A DNA stretch of 64,000 nt, taken from assembly GCF_052324685.1 (NCBI RefSeq), contig NC_135212.1:1661501-1725500 (forward strand), given 5' to 3'. This document shows, one piece after another, positions 1-10,710 of this stretch. Source of the DNA: Brachyhypopomus gauderio (taxonomy: Eukaryota > Chordata > Actinopteri > Gymnotiformes > Hypopomidae). A model generated the notes under the pieces. It made no database searches and had not been told where the DNA came from. It saw only the letters and a program-made list of their open reading frames with translations. A program made the translations under genes and the position numbers. Every line of letters starts with the position of its first letter. Positions within the stretch are counted from its first letter, which is position 1.

Positions 1-2474
1 ACTAATCCTGGAATCCAAGTTGGCCCCGATCCAAAGTTTTGAGTGTAAACAGGATCTCCCTCCTCAAGGCTTCGACTCTTGGCATGCAAGTCATGGTAGA
101 GCTTTTGCCTTAACTGTTGCTGTACCATTCTACCCTTGAGGTTTGGATGGATTAGGTCTAAGGTGGATCGCAATCTCCTTCCTTGCAGCAGCTCTGCTGG
201 TGACTTCCCTGTAGTACTCTGAGGTGTTATGCGGTAACTGAAGAGGACTCGAGATACTCTGGTTTCAATGCTGCCACTTGTAGTCTTCTTTAACAAGGTC
301 TTAAATGTTTGCACAGCCCTTTCTGCCAATCCATTGGATGACGCATGGTAAGGAGCTGTCGTGACATGGTTAATGCCGTTTTGTCTAATAAACTCTGCAA
401 AGTCCCTACTGGTGAAGCATGTTCCATTATCCGTTACCAGCATCTCTGGAATACCATGCTGACTGAAACTTTTCCTCAAGCATTCTACAGTGACCACGGA
501 AGTAGAGCTGTTAAGTGGATATGCATCCATCCACTTAGAATGAGCATCTATCAAGATCAGAAACATCTTTCCCATGAATGGTCCCGCGTAGTCTGCATGT
601 ACTCTCCTCCATGGCTGCTCTGGCCACTCCCAGGGATGAAGGGGTGCCACCGCTGGGCGAGCTCTGTTTTCTTGACACACTGTACATGTTCTGACCAATG
701 CTTCAATATCTTCGTCTAGTTTTGGCCACCAGATGTAGCTGCGTGCCAGAGCTTTCATCCGAGTTATGCCAGGGTGTGACTGGTGTAACTGTTTCAGCAC
801 TCCCTCCCTACCTGCAGGTGGGACTATAACTCTGGACCCCCACAACACACATCCCTCACTAGCACTGAGTTCTTCCTGTCTGTGTACATAGGGCACCAAG
901 CTAGGATCACTGACCTTTGATGGCCAACCCCTTAGTACATAATCCCGTACCAAAGCTAATACCTTGTCTCTGTCTGTCCACTTCTGCACTTGTCTCGCTG
1001 TCACCAATGGTGCATCCATGTGATCCAACAACAGTACTCGCTCAACATCTGATGAGGGTTCCTCCGTCACCTTTACTGGCAATCGGCTAAGGGCATCTGC
1101 GTTACTGTGATCCTTGCCCGCTTTATACACAATAATGTATTCATACGCTCGTAAGGTAACTGCCCAACGTTGGATCCTAGGTGAAGCCATCTGTGGAACT
1201 CCTTTCAGCTCATTAAACAAGGTGAGGAGTGGCTTGTGGTCTGTGATTATTGTGAAGGTTCGCCCATACAAATAGCTGTGAAACTTGTTCACCCCAAATA
1301 TCACTGCTAAACCCTCTTTGTCCAGCTGTGAGTAATTTTTTTCTGCTGGATTAAGTGTCCTAGATGCAAATCCAATCGGTCGTTCTGAACCATCCGACAT
1401 GTGGTGCGATAGAACAGCACCCACTCCATACGGGGATGCATCACACGCCAACAGCAACTCTTTACTTGCATCATAATGTACCAAGACTCCTGATGTCTCC
1501 ATGAGAGCCTTGGCTTTCTCAAAAGCTCTTTGCTGTTCGCTTCCCCAGCTCCACCCGGTGTCTTTTCTCAACAGTTTGTGCAGGGGTGCCAAAATAGTGG
1601 ACAGATTTGGCAAGAATCGATGGTAATAATTCAATAACCCCAGGAAAGCTTTCAATTCTGTCACATTCCTAGGTGGGGGTGCCTCTTGAATCGCCTGCAC
1701 CTTTTCAGATACAGGGTGTAGGCCTGTAGCATCTATCCTATGGCCTAAGAACACCACTTCTTTGCCTAGGAAACTGCATTTACTTCGTTTAAGGCGAAGG
1801 CCACTCTCCCTCAACCGTGTCAACACTTCATCTAAGTTGTTGAGATGTTCCGCCTCTGATTTCCCGCTCACCAGTATATCATCCAAGTAGACTGTTACAC
1901 GGGGAATGCCTTGCAAAATGCTTTCCATGGTGCGCTGAAAGATGGCAGGACTGGAGGACACACCGAATGGTAGGCGACAATACGTAAACAGACCCTTGTG
2001 CGTATTGACAGTCACATACTTCTTAGCATCATCATCCAATACCACTTGCTGGTATGCGTGACTCATGTCCAACTTTGTGAATTTTTCTCCCCCTGCCAAG
2101 TTAGCAAACAGATCTTCGACCTTCGGTATCGGATACTGTTCCAGCTTGGAGACTCGATTCACAGTGAGTTTATAATCCCCACAAATTCTTACAGCTCCTC
2201 CAGGCTTAAGAACAGGAACTATTGGAGCAGCCCACTCTGAGAACTTAACTGGCTCTATGATTTTGTCTTCTAAGAGTCTCTGGAGTTCCTTTTCTACCAA
2301 GGTTTTCATGGCATAAGGCACTGGCCTTGGTTTGTAGAATTTAGGTAAGGCTTCCTTATCTACATGTATTTGTGCCTTGGTACCTTTAAGTTGACCCAAC
2401 TCGTCCTTGAAGACTTCAGAGTGCTTTTCCAACACTACCTCCAAAGTGAGTTTCCTTTCTGGTTTACGGACTGT
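1..2474 (-). CDS. Ty3/gypsy retrotransposon pol (RT, RNase H, integrase), partial at window edge
   Basis: Read on the minus strand, one frame stays open from about 2474 to the window start, so the reading frame runs off the edge. It shows, in order, a reverse transcriptase with the catalytic YLDD motif near 1880-1895, an RNase H-like region with a DASPYG segment near 1430, an HHCC zinc-binding region near 680-790, and an integrase core with DYAG, TDNGT and an E-containing NGLAERAVQ segment between about 300 and 600. This order (RT-RNase H-integrase) is that of Ty3/gypsy (Metaviridae-like) elements. The frame differs from the upstream gag frame (-1 relative to it), and the two overlap around 2435-2474. 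No stop codon was met in the part I read, so this copy looks recent. The 3' LTR lies outside the window. Confidence 0.88.
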
Positions 2475-3682
2475 ACCACCATTGCCAACTGCTGCAACCA
2501 GTCTCTGCCCAACAGATTTGGTCCTGTTCCATCTACCACAATTAATGGAAGAGACTTTGCCTGGTTATTGTGATACAACATCACTTCTGTCCTACCTTGA
2601 ACCTCTATTCTCTGACCTGTATATGTTTTTAGCACCATTTTGCATTTCTCTAATTCTGGTATTTGTGTCTTTCGCCAGAGCTTGACGTACTGATCCCTGT
2701 TCATTACGGTCACTCCACAACCAGTGTCAATTTCAAAGGTTACCTCCACACCATTTATGTTCACTTTCTCTGTAATTGGCGCTACTTTATGTAAACTGTG
2801 CTCTTCAACACTGTAAATTGTGTGCATCTCTCCTTCAGCTGGCTCCTCCTCTTCTTCCTCTTTTAAAAGATGGGCTCTCCGCCCTTTGTTCACTCTGCCC
2901 AGCTTAGCTTGACCACGTGGCTCCCAAGACGCCTTTTTACCACGGTCCGTGCCCACGCCATCCTTGCTGCGACATGCCCTTTTAATATGGCCTCTCTTGC
3001 CACATTTGTGACAACATTGGTTGGCGAATCTGCACTCCATTGCCGAGTGCGACCCATTGCATCGGTAGCACACTTGCTCTTTCTTATGCTCTGCCCCCAC
3101 ACGATGAACTGTTGCTTGCGACTTATAAGATTTCCCAGAATCATCGAGAACATGACTCTGCAAATCCTTCACATTCTGACTAGCTGACTCCATAGCCTGC
3201 GCGGTTTTCAGCGCTTTCTCGAACGTCAGATCTGGTTCAGCCAGTAATCTCCTCTGAATATGATCATCGTTGACCCCACACACTAGCCGATCTCTTAGCA
3301 TTACTGGTAGGGACTCGCCATAATTACAATCTTGGGCCAGTTTCCGTAGTTCCGCCACATAATCAGCCACAGTTTCACCATCTTTGCGCATCCTGGAGTT
3401 AAACCGAAACCTCTGCACAATTTCACTTGGCTTGGGGTTAAAATGAGCTTTGAGCAAGTTAACCAACTGTTCGAACGTCTTATCTCCCGGCCTTTGAGGG
3501 CTCACTAGACTTCTCATTAAGCTATACGTAGCAGGTCCCACACAGCTTATCAAAATGGCTCTTTTTTTATCCGCATCTTCGATATCGTTAGCTTCGAAAA
3601 AATATTCTAGCATCTCGCAATACTCCTCCCAGGACTGCAACTGGGAATCAAACGGAGTCACAGTTCCTACCGTGGCCATCAT
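2435..3682 (-). CDS. Ty3/gypsy retrotransposon gag with zinc knuckles and aspartic protease
   Basis: A 415-residue open frame on the minus strand starts about 60 bp inside the 5' LTR. The first ~190 residues are a retrotransposon gag/capsid-type domain (a YFEANDIED-like start, then helices with QRFRFNSR and VADYVAELRKLA segments). Residues ~205-240 carry two CCHC knuckles: the first has CX2CX3HX4C spacing, the second the classic CX2CX4HX4C. A Lys/Glu-rich linker follows, then a retropepsin-like domain with a DTG catalytic triplet near residue 318 and an LLGRDWL segment near the end. The frame stops just after that, where elements of this type normally continue into reverse transcriptase; pol lies in the -1 frame. 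No obvious slippery heptamer was seen in the overlap, so a single-base indel is as likely as programmed frameshifting. Confidence 0.9.
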   Translation of the reverse strand: MMATVGTVTPFDSQLQSWEEYCEMLEYFFEANDIEDADKKRAILISCVGPATYSLMRSLVSPQRPGDKTFEQLVNLLKAHFNPKPSEIVQRFRFNSRMRKDGETVADYVAELRKLAQDCNYGESLPVMLRDRLVCGVNDDHIQRRLLAEPDLTFEKALKTAQAMESASQNVKDLQSHVLDDSGKSYKSQATVHRVGAEHKKEQVCYRCNGSHSAMECRFANQCCHKCGKRGHIKRACRSKDGVGTDRGKKASWEPRGQAKLGRVNKGRRAHLLKEEEEEEPAEGEMHTIYSVEEHSLHKVAPITEKVNINGVEVTFEIDTGCGVTVMNRDQYVKLWRKTQIPELEKCKMVLKTYTGQRIEVQGRTEVMLYHNNQAKSLPLIVVDGTGPNLLGRDWLQQLAMVVQSVNQKGNSLWR

Positions 3683-3740
3683 GGGATTCTTTTAAATTCA
3701 CTGAGCAGTCCCAGTTCCAGTTTATCCTCGTCGCCAAATA

Positions 3741-3954
3741 TGTAGTATATTGGATATAGAGGCAGCACAAACACTTCACGGAAGGGAAGGCAGCTCGAAG
3801 GCTTATTTATTCTATTCCAGCACACGTACACGGGATTTCTACCGCCAACATGCAGGTTTCTAACTCTCTTATACATGTACGTGTATAAGGCGCTATACTG
3901 CCACCCTATGGTGAACAACTTAAACAACGAGGCTACTTATAACAGTTTACAACA
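3741..3954 (-). repeat. 5' LTR of the Ty3/gypsy element
   Basis: The segment has matching imperfect inverted ends: TGTAGTATATTG on the left, and TGTTGTAAACTG when the right end is read on the minus strand. Both give TG...CA termini. The element-internal side continues with TTTGGCGACGAGGAT (minus strand), a sequence typical of a gypsy-type primer-binding site, and then the gag start. The length is about 214 bp, short but normal for this group. The right flank reads GCCTG, a candidate target-site duplication whose partner lies beyond the window. Confidence 0.72.
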
Positions 3955-4126
3955 GCCTGGATCAACCCAATGATTTGTACATCCTTACAAACTGCATGGT
4001 TGGGATAAGATTACAAGCTAGCAGAGTGTGTGACGGGTGGCTACTTGGTAAGCAACAAAATGTAAGCATTTAAATAAAAGCATTTGACATTTCCAGCTTA
4101 GAATAATTCATTTTAAACATGGGTAA

Positions 4127-4916
4127 TTGTTAAATTACTTAGGAAACAGCAGCTACGTGCTCAAGACGTGGCTGATGACCCTTTGTAATCCACAGACTGA
4201 CCGGGAGCAGAGATACAATTCTCTCCATTCTCACACCCGGTCAGTCGTGGAGAGGGCGATTGGGCAGCTGAAAAGCCGGTGGCGCTGGCATGTGGGGTCC
4301 TGCACAATGTTGCGCACAGGTGTGCCGTGCCATTGTTAGAGGTGGTGGAGCAACCAGTGGACCCAGAGTCAGGACAAATTAATGCGCAGCGCAAATTTTA
4401 ACCAATTCTTTTATTGAGTCGCTGATGCTAGTGAGCGCATCACTGATATTTTTAGGTGCATTTATATTATTCTGCCAGTGTGCATTATTCTGACCCCACA
4501 ACATTTAAAGCTTCACACACGCTATCCCACTCAGACCTTTTGCGCTTTGCCGTAATGCCACAACGTGCCAAACAAACATTTTTTCCGCACCTCTACCTCA
4601 TTCAGGAGCGTCTCTACTTTCACATTCGGTGAAGTTCCTCTTTTTTCCCCGTTTAGATATGGTTTGTGATAGATCAGAGAGCAAACTTCTCCGGTGCAGG
4701 GCAAATTTAAACGAATTTGCATATTTATATGGGGGCGTGTCACCGTGTGCGCTCAATTCCACGTTGATTGGGATGTACAAAAGAAATGTGCGTGGATTCC
4801 GGCGTACGCAGTTTGATACATCCGGATTTTTTTTATGTGTACGCCATTTTCTGGATTTGTACGTACGCCAATTTTTAGTAAGAAATCCACGCAAGTCTTT
4901 GTACATGAGGCCCCTG
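4127..4916 (+). mobile_element. Decayed PIF/Harbinger DNA transposon (HARBI1-like transposase remnant and terminal repeat)
   Basis: At 4137-4310 the plus strand encodes a stretch resembling the C-terminal part of the HARBI1-type DDE nuclease: a LGNSSYVLKTWL-like segment, then RYNSLHSHTRSVVERAIGQL. After a frame change near 4300 a VLHNVAHRC-like segment follows, which matches the usual end of the domain. The frame is broken and no catalytic core remains. The stretch 4770-4916 is rich in complementary internal pieces (GTACGC/GCGTAC) and ends with the reverse complement of GGGGCCTCATGTACAAAG, which looks like a Harbinger terminal repeat. The left terminus was not located, so the boundaries are approximate. 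Confidence 0.65.
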
Positions 4917-7122
4917 ATCACACTGAAAATAAGGTGGAAAAAAACCCACTAATTACAGTGATCTCTATCCTGCCTCATTAGTTCTGTACATTAGCGGTCA
5001 CTATTTAAAATGTCAGTGTTGATAAAAAAACGATACATATTAAAAATCTATATGTATAACAGTTGTAAATTAATAGTATGTTTAGTAAAACAATATTATG
5101 GGAAAATTATTTTTGTGATCAAACAAAATGCAATGTAGGTTCATTTCATTTAGATTTATGAATTTATTCAAGAATGAACAGTTTCAGATTAAATAGATTT
5201 GAGCATAAATACCTACCATAACACCTTTAATATTATAGCCAAGTATGACCATTGTCAGCAATAGCAGTTCCAAATTCAGCTGTTAATATTTAAACCACTA
5301 CTAAATTATAATTCACTACAAGCCCTGCATCAAAGGTGCAACTTGTAAGAAGAGATGGGTAACGTGTCTATTGCTTTTGGAATCTGCTGTTGGTGATGCA
5401 AGGTGTTATAATACATTTATAATACAAGGTGTTATAATACATTTATAATACAAGGTGTGTTATGACACATTTCTTTGTGGAAGTTTCAAAATTTACCATC
5501 TTACCTGTGTGGCATTTTGCAACTGTAGTCCTCTTTCTAACTACTTTTTCTTGCCCACAGTATTCTCTTTTACCTTTTTTTTAAATATACTCCACAAAAA
5601 TATCTGTATTGTACATAACCTGGTAGCTTTACTAAATAAAACCTCTGCACTACTGTAAAAGAGAAGAACAGCTCCCAACATCCAAGTCCAGAGTCATGCT
5701 GGTGAAGCAGACATGGCAGGGGAACCCAGCACAACCATGTGTGCTGCAAGGAAAGATCGAATATGAAGGACGTTCCACCAGCGAATCCTTTGGTCTCAAA
5801 AGTCTCTGGACATCTCACACGAACAAATGAATCAACATAATGTGAAGTGACCCTGGAAACACAAGCTGACAGTTCTTTGAATGAGAATGCATGAAAACCG
5901 TTGTATACAGCTAAGGGGATTTTGAACACTTACAGTTTAAAAAACAGATACTTTAAAGGGGAACTCGGGTCAACTAAAGGGATCTAGGGACATGTAATCT
6001 GTCTGATGTATACAATAAATAGCAATATCCCACACAATCTCAGCAGACTTTTAAGTGCAAATATTTATGGAACTCTGAACAAGCTTTTTGGTCAAAACTA
6101 GTTCTCCCCCTTCCTAAAGCATCTTATTACTTCCACTTCACATTATTGCATAGCGCAAAAATGCTTAAAATGGCATCAGTAACTTTCTGCCACTCGAGCT
6201 CTCTAAAGCAGCGGGTTTCTTTCGACACTTTTCTCCCGTTTAACTGAAAATGTATTTGATATCTGCATTACAATCTACAATTCCCGTGTTTCACCAACAT
6301 CTTATACAAAGATGGTAATAGTAATGCGATCTCAAAGACATCAAGCTAAATATGAAAACTAAGAAAGGCCTAATGCATCAAGAATTAAACCCGGTAAGAG
6401 TGGTTGTGTGCTGTAAATGCCCAGAATGTAGTTTGGTTACTATAACAAAATACTCTAAAGTGAGTAAACTCAGCAATACTATCCCTACATCTGCATCATT
6501 TTAACCGTTAACATTGGTACAATCTTTCCTGTAAATAGAAGGAAAGTAGGAACCTTTGAGTAGCACCTCAGTAATCTGCCCTGCAGAAGGAGGAATTCTG
6601 TCACATACAATGCAGCATTTTTCTTTCAGCGCCAGAGAACAAGATGTAATAGACTATAGAACTGTTGCTATTCTAGAATTATTCACTCAATAGGAATTCC
6701 TACTCCTATAACTAAATCCCTTCACGAAAAATACCTTCCTATTTTTCTTTCAACATGCTGCTCAGTTAAATCCTAACCACCTAACACACACACCCAAACG
6801 GTTTGATACTATTATGTAGATTTCCTATTCAAAATAAACTGTGCTACCCAGATCCTCCATTTGAAGATGCTGAGTACAAGTATAAGGAACAGTGTCCAAA
6901 CAGCTAAATTTCAACTGGATGGTTTGCCAGGTAGAAGCTGATGATGCATGTGTTTGTACATTAAATACAAAATCATCTTTCAGTTCTACTGTTGAAATGG
7001 AAGTTTTCGTGCAAACCCCCCAAAAAATTCTGTTTAGGATTTGGGTGATGGGATATGCTCCTAGGGCAGCATAAAAGGTTAACTTCTACACAAGGATGGT
7101 CTGTCTTCCATAGATCAATGGA
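4917..7122. other. AT-rich intergenic region and probable hmox2 3' UTR
   Basis: No coding sequence is recognised here. The part next to 7122 should contain the hmox2 3' untranslated region because that gene ends at 7123 on the minus strand; no convincing minus-strand poly(A) signal was pinned down. A 26-bp motif around 5400-5455 (TTATAATACATTTATAATACAA-like) is repeated about twice. The rest is AT-rich DNA without identifiable structure. Confidence 0.5.
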
Positions 7123-8843
7123 TCACATGAAGAACCAAGCAGCCAGTCCGGCTAGAGCAGCAATCCATACAGCCAGTAGGACTTGGCCTGTGGGGTTTCT
7201 GAGGATGGACTTGGCCATCTGACACGCGTAAGCCGATCCTCCACTGGCCGCTGTGGCAGGAAAGAGAACGATGAACACAAAGAAAAGGATTCAACTTCAT
7301 GTTTAATTTCTTACATGGTGTTAAATGTATGATGTGGTCTGAATGTTGGACCATATTTACCCATTTTGGCAGCATAGTAAGGACATTTGCTGATGTCTCC
7401 CTGCATGTCACCATGGACAGGACCACCGTCCAAAACATCATCCTCGATAGTTTTTCCAATCTCCTCAAGCTCTTGGAACACCTACAGTAACCAGAGAAAA
7501 ATAAGAGAGCAAGATAGACAGACAGATACATAATTGATCCCAGGGGGATATTCCAGGTCAGAAGATGAGCCTACAAATTTGCTCTTAGCAGCAGGTAAAT
7601 AACATTCCACCCATTAGGAGACAACAGAAATGCTATCAGTCCCCATCAACTGCAGCAATCAAATAGCTGGAGATACTGCGTCTTTACTAGTCCCTACCTC
7701 TATGTTGAAGTGGAAGGCCAAGACAGCCTCCTTAACGATCCTCTCTTTGGTGTTGGCGTTAAGCTCCAGCTCGTTCATGCGGCTCCGGTAGAGTTGCTTG
7801 AAAGCCTTGGCACTGTGTATGCCGTCAAACTGGTAAAAGTAGACCCCTTCACCGGTGGGTGGCAGCTTCAGGGCACGCTGGGCCACCTTCTTCAGCACCT
7901 GGCCTCCTGAGAGGTCACCCATGTAGCGGGTGTAAGCATGGGCCACCAGCAAGACCGGCTCATTCTGGCCCAATTCGTGAATGCGGTCTATATAGCGCTG
8001 GGTGGCAGCAGAGCAGCTGACCTGGCTTTGCCAGTTTTCACCATAGAAGTACTCCAGGTCGCGGGCCAAGGCCTCGTGACGGTGCAGTTCATTGGGGAAG
8101 TAGAGTGGGGCGAAGTGAGGGTGATGCCTGTTCCTCTCAATCTCCTCCTCCATGGCTGTGTAGGTGTAGTACAGAGCCACTGCACCAAGCTGAGGACACA
8201 AAGATATTTTAGATGCGAGTGTTTGTCTTGGACCTTATTTTGCTTTATATAAATGAGCATTCTACTAGGTAATTACAACAGAAGTTAAGGCAATATGTTC
8301 TTTGTAACTCTAAATAAGATAGTAATGAATGATCTGTATGTGACTCAGTTGTTTGGGGATGGAGGTCAGAATTAGGAACTAATGTAACTGATGAAATGAA
8401 ACTGATAATGCTACAAAGTACTAAGATGTCTGCTAAAGTGAACATGCAAGATGATTTGTCCCTTAACTAAGAGTGTTTAAATGTAAAGAACCATTTATGT
8501 TTTATATGCATCTAACCTTAAAAAGCTCCTTACGTATACGCCCCCGAAGGAAGTCTTTGACAAATGGTGAATTTTCTGCCTTCTCATGAACAGCTTTGGT
8601 CCCTGTAGCCAACATCTCGGAGAGATCTTCAGGTCTATTTCAAAAGGGCAGATCATAAACCCTCACACATTATCCATAAATACATATGACCCAACATTTC
8701 ATAATTACATAACTTACATAACTAGAATAAAGTGGAGTACAGTACCTGGAATTCTCATTTACTGCATTGTCTTCATATTCAAGCCCTCCGCCATTCACCA
8801 CACTTGTGCCAGTGGCAGGGTCTTCTGTCTTTACTGAAGACAT
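7123..8843 (-). CDS. hmox2: Heme oxygenase 2 (5 coding exons, 318 aa)
   Basis: Heme oxygenase cleaves haem to biliverdin, CO and iron on the cytosolic face of the ER. Coding exons (minus strand) are 8746-8843, 8517-8634, 7698-8189, 7361-7481 and 7123-7250; all have GT-AG borders and sum to 957 nt. The haem-ligand histidine is His49 in the KAVHEKAEN segment. The family signature [14 protein letters not shown], with the distal-helix glycines, lies in the third exon. The last ~20 residues form the C-terminal membrane anchor, ending WFFM. Assignment to HMOX2 rather than HMOX1 rests on the acidic N-terminal extension and a KCP heme-regulatory motif at Cys269. The second HMOX2 Cys-Pro site is absent: the aligned segment reads YACQMAK. 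Length fits the family (human about 316 aa). Which teleost duplicate this is cannot be told here. Confidence 0.95.
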
Positions 8844-9516
8844 CTCTTTGTAATGCTACAAGAATTCATGTAATCAGTAACAACATGGGAATTAGGACAT
8901 TTTTAGAACTCTGGATGTGAATTAGCATTGACAATCTAATGATGGTTTATCTAGATTGAAAATAAATGTCATCTGAAATCTAAAATAACATAAAAAGGTA
9001 ATTACAGAAGATGGTTTTTTTTAACCAAATCTCAAATCCCTGCTTACACTGAAGATACAAATGTAATGGGCTTTCACAGACTTCAAATAATAGACTCCAT
9101 TCAGCGTACACAGTGGCTAAATGAATAGAAAACGTTATGGTTAAATGGCTAAAATTTGGAATACGATCACCACCAGAATACAACATTTCCAACAGTCAAC
9201 CTACCTTTTACTTTTAGCGAAAATGCAGGTAAGGATAAAAATAAAAGCCTGTCGTCAGTTCTGTGTTATTGATTGTACTGGTCAAGCATCCCACTGACAC
9301 CTTCTCATAAAGAAACGTGCAGCTATAAACACGGGTGGAAACAGGCAGCAGGGTGAGTTATGACACATGAAACAGATGGACCATTATTAGTAGTAAAACC
9401 TACGACAACACCGAGCTAAGAATACCAACTACCCAGTTAGAGAGAAATCCACAACAGTAGTAGACCTATTGACACGGTCAGTTCAGCCAACTGTGTGAGT
9501 GCTCAGAGCGAGACGG

Positions 9517-9561
9517 ACACACACACACACACTCACTCACTCACTCACACACACACACACA

Positions 9562-9606
<45 letters not shown>
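9517..9606. repeat. (CA)n microsatellite with CACT interruptions
   Basis: About 90 bp of CA dinucleotides interrupted by CACTCACTCACT blocks lie in the hmox2 5' intron. The apparent open frames through it (His-Thr repeats) are artefacts. Confidence 0.95.
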
Positions 9607-9609
<3 letters not shown>

Positions 9610-10121
9610 ACTGTATTATCTGTTACTGAGTCAGGGCCCAGCCACTACAACACACAGTGTTTACCACCAACTCCCCAGCGAATATAACACTATATGGAGC
9701 TGGACTAGTACAGCCAGTTAGACATAAGAGCTTACACTTCTGGAGGCCTTTAGAAATGTTGGGAGTTTGCCCGTTTCTATAAACTGGTTATGTTAAAAGG
9801 ACAGTTTGGTGATGATAAATATATTAGAGAACTAGCTGGTTGAGTATTAAACTAAGACAATTAAGCTGTTAGTTAGTGGAGGCCGCTGGCCAGCTAGTCC
9901 GCTAAGCTAATGTCAAACAAACGGCGTTAGCATGCTAGCCACCTCGCCGGAGTTTGGTGAAACGGGCTGTCAAACTGAAAGCTGATTTTGCAGTTGTAGT
10001 ACAGGGGAAATACATTTGTGCAATATGTTTAGCACAAACACACAACAAAACGTACCGTTATCCTCAAATCCGTAGCCTCAGTTCAGACCGGGAAGCGCTT
10101 GCTATGACAACGTGTTATTCC

Positions 10122-10134
10122 GCCGCCATCTTGG
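10122..10134 (-). promoter_or_regulatory. YY1-type site at the hmox2 start region
   Basis: The minus strand reads CCAAGATGGCGGC, matching the extended YY1 consensus (AAGATGGCGGC). It sits at the presumed 5' edge of the untranslated exon of hmox2. YY1 sites of this form commonly mark TATA-less start sites and are usually read in this orientation. The transcription start itself is inferred. Confidence 0.5.
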
Positions 10135-10626
10135 TGCAGTGGGAGGTGGGAGGTGTAGTCCAGTTCCAGCTAACCGCCTACACCCAAATCATTATTTATT
10201 CGTAGTTAAGTAAAACAAGCCGGCAACAAATATTACTTGTCATCATATTATGGTAGTTTTTACCACCTGAATTTTTTTTTACTTAAATTTCTTAACTGCT
10301 ACTGAACTTTCTCCGTAGGGACCAATTGTCCCCATAAGGATAGGAATATATTTTTACCTTGTGGGAACCGTTACAAGAAACGTTATTTTCATTTGAAAAA
10401 CAAAATAGCAAATTTATTTTGGTTAATCAGTTTAAGGTTAAATATATCATTAATTAGGTAAAGCAATATTGTCAATGGAAAGTTCATTCACTGCTTTTGT
10501 ACTAAAGTAAATCATGTTCTATTAACTATATCATGTGTATTGTAGTTTGTTGTAGTATAAACGTGCAAAAAAAAAAATTACGCAAAAAATGACAAATTAG
10601 TGTTAACACATGTGGTCACATCACAT

Positions 10627-10632
10627 TTTATT
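10627..10632 (-). terminator. Poly(A) signal AATAAA for cfap70
   Basis: The plus strand reads TTTATT, that is AATAAA on the minus strand, 79 bp beyond the cfap70 stop codon. This gives the gene a very short 3' UTR. The position fits, but no transcript evidence is available here. Confidence 0.55.
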
Positions 10633-10710
10633 ACCTCCCCATGTACTTATATGTATGGAGAAAAATAGATGTACAGCTCTGAACTGAACAAACAGTTGTG
10701 TGGATAAGGG

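Larger units (their letters stand above)
8844..10140 (-). other. hmox2 5' intron and untranslated first exon
   Basis: The ATG exon of hmox2 has an acceptor a few bases upstream of the start codon, so the 5' UTR must be split. A candidate non-coding first exon ends at about 10053 with a good minus-strand donor (GTACGTTTTG). It begins near 10135, beside a CCAAGATGGCGGC motif. The intron between them holds a (CA)n tract and no other recognisable feature. Confidence 0.5.

Noticed and set aside
7115-7531. 138-residue minus-strand frame across the hmox2 3' exons
   Set aside because: It is in a different phase from the heme oxygenase frame and crosses two introns.
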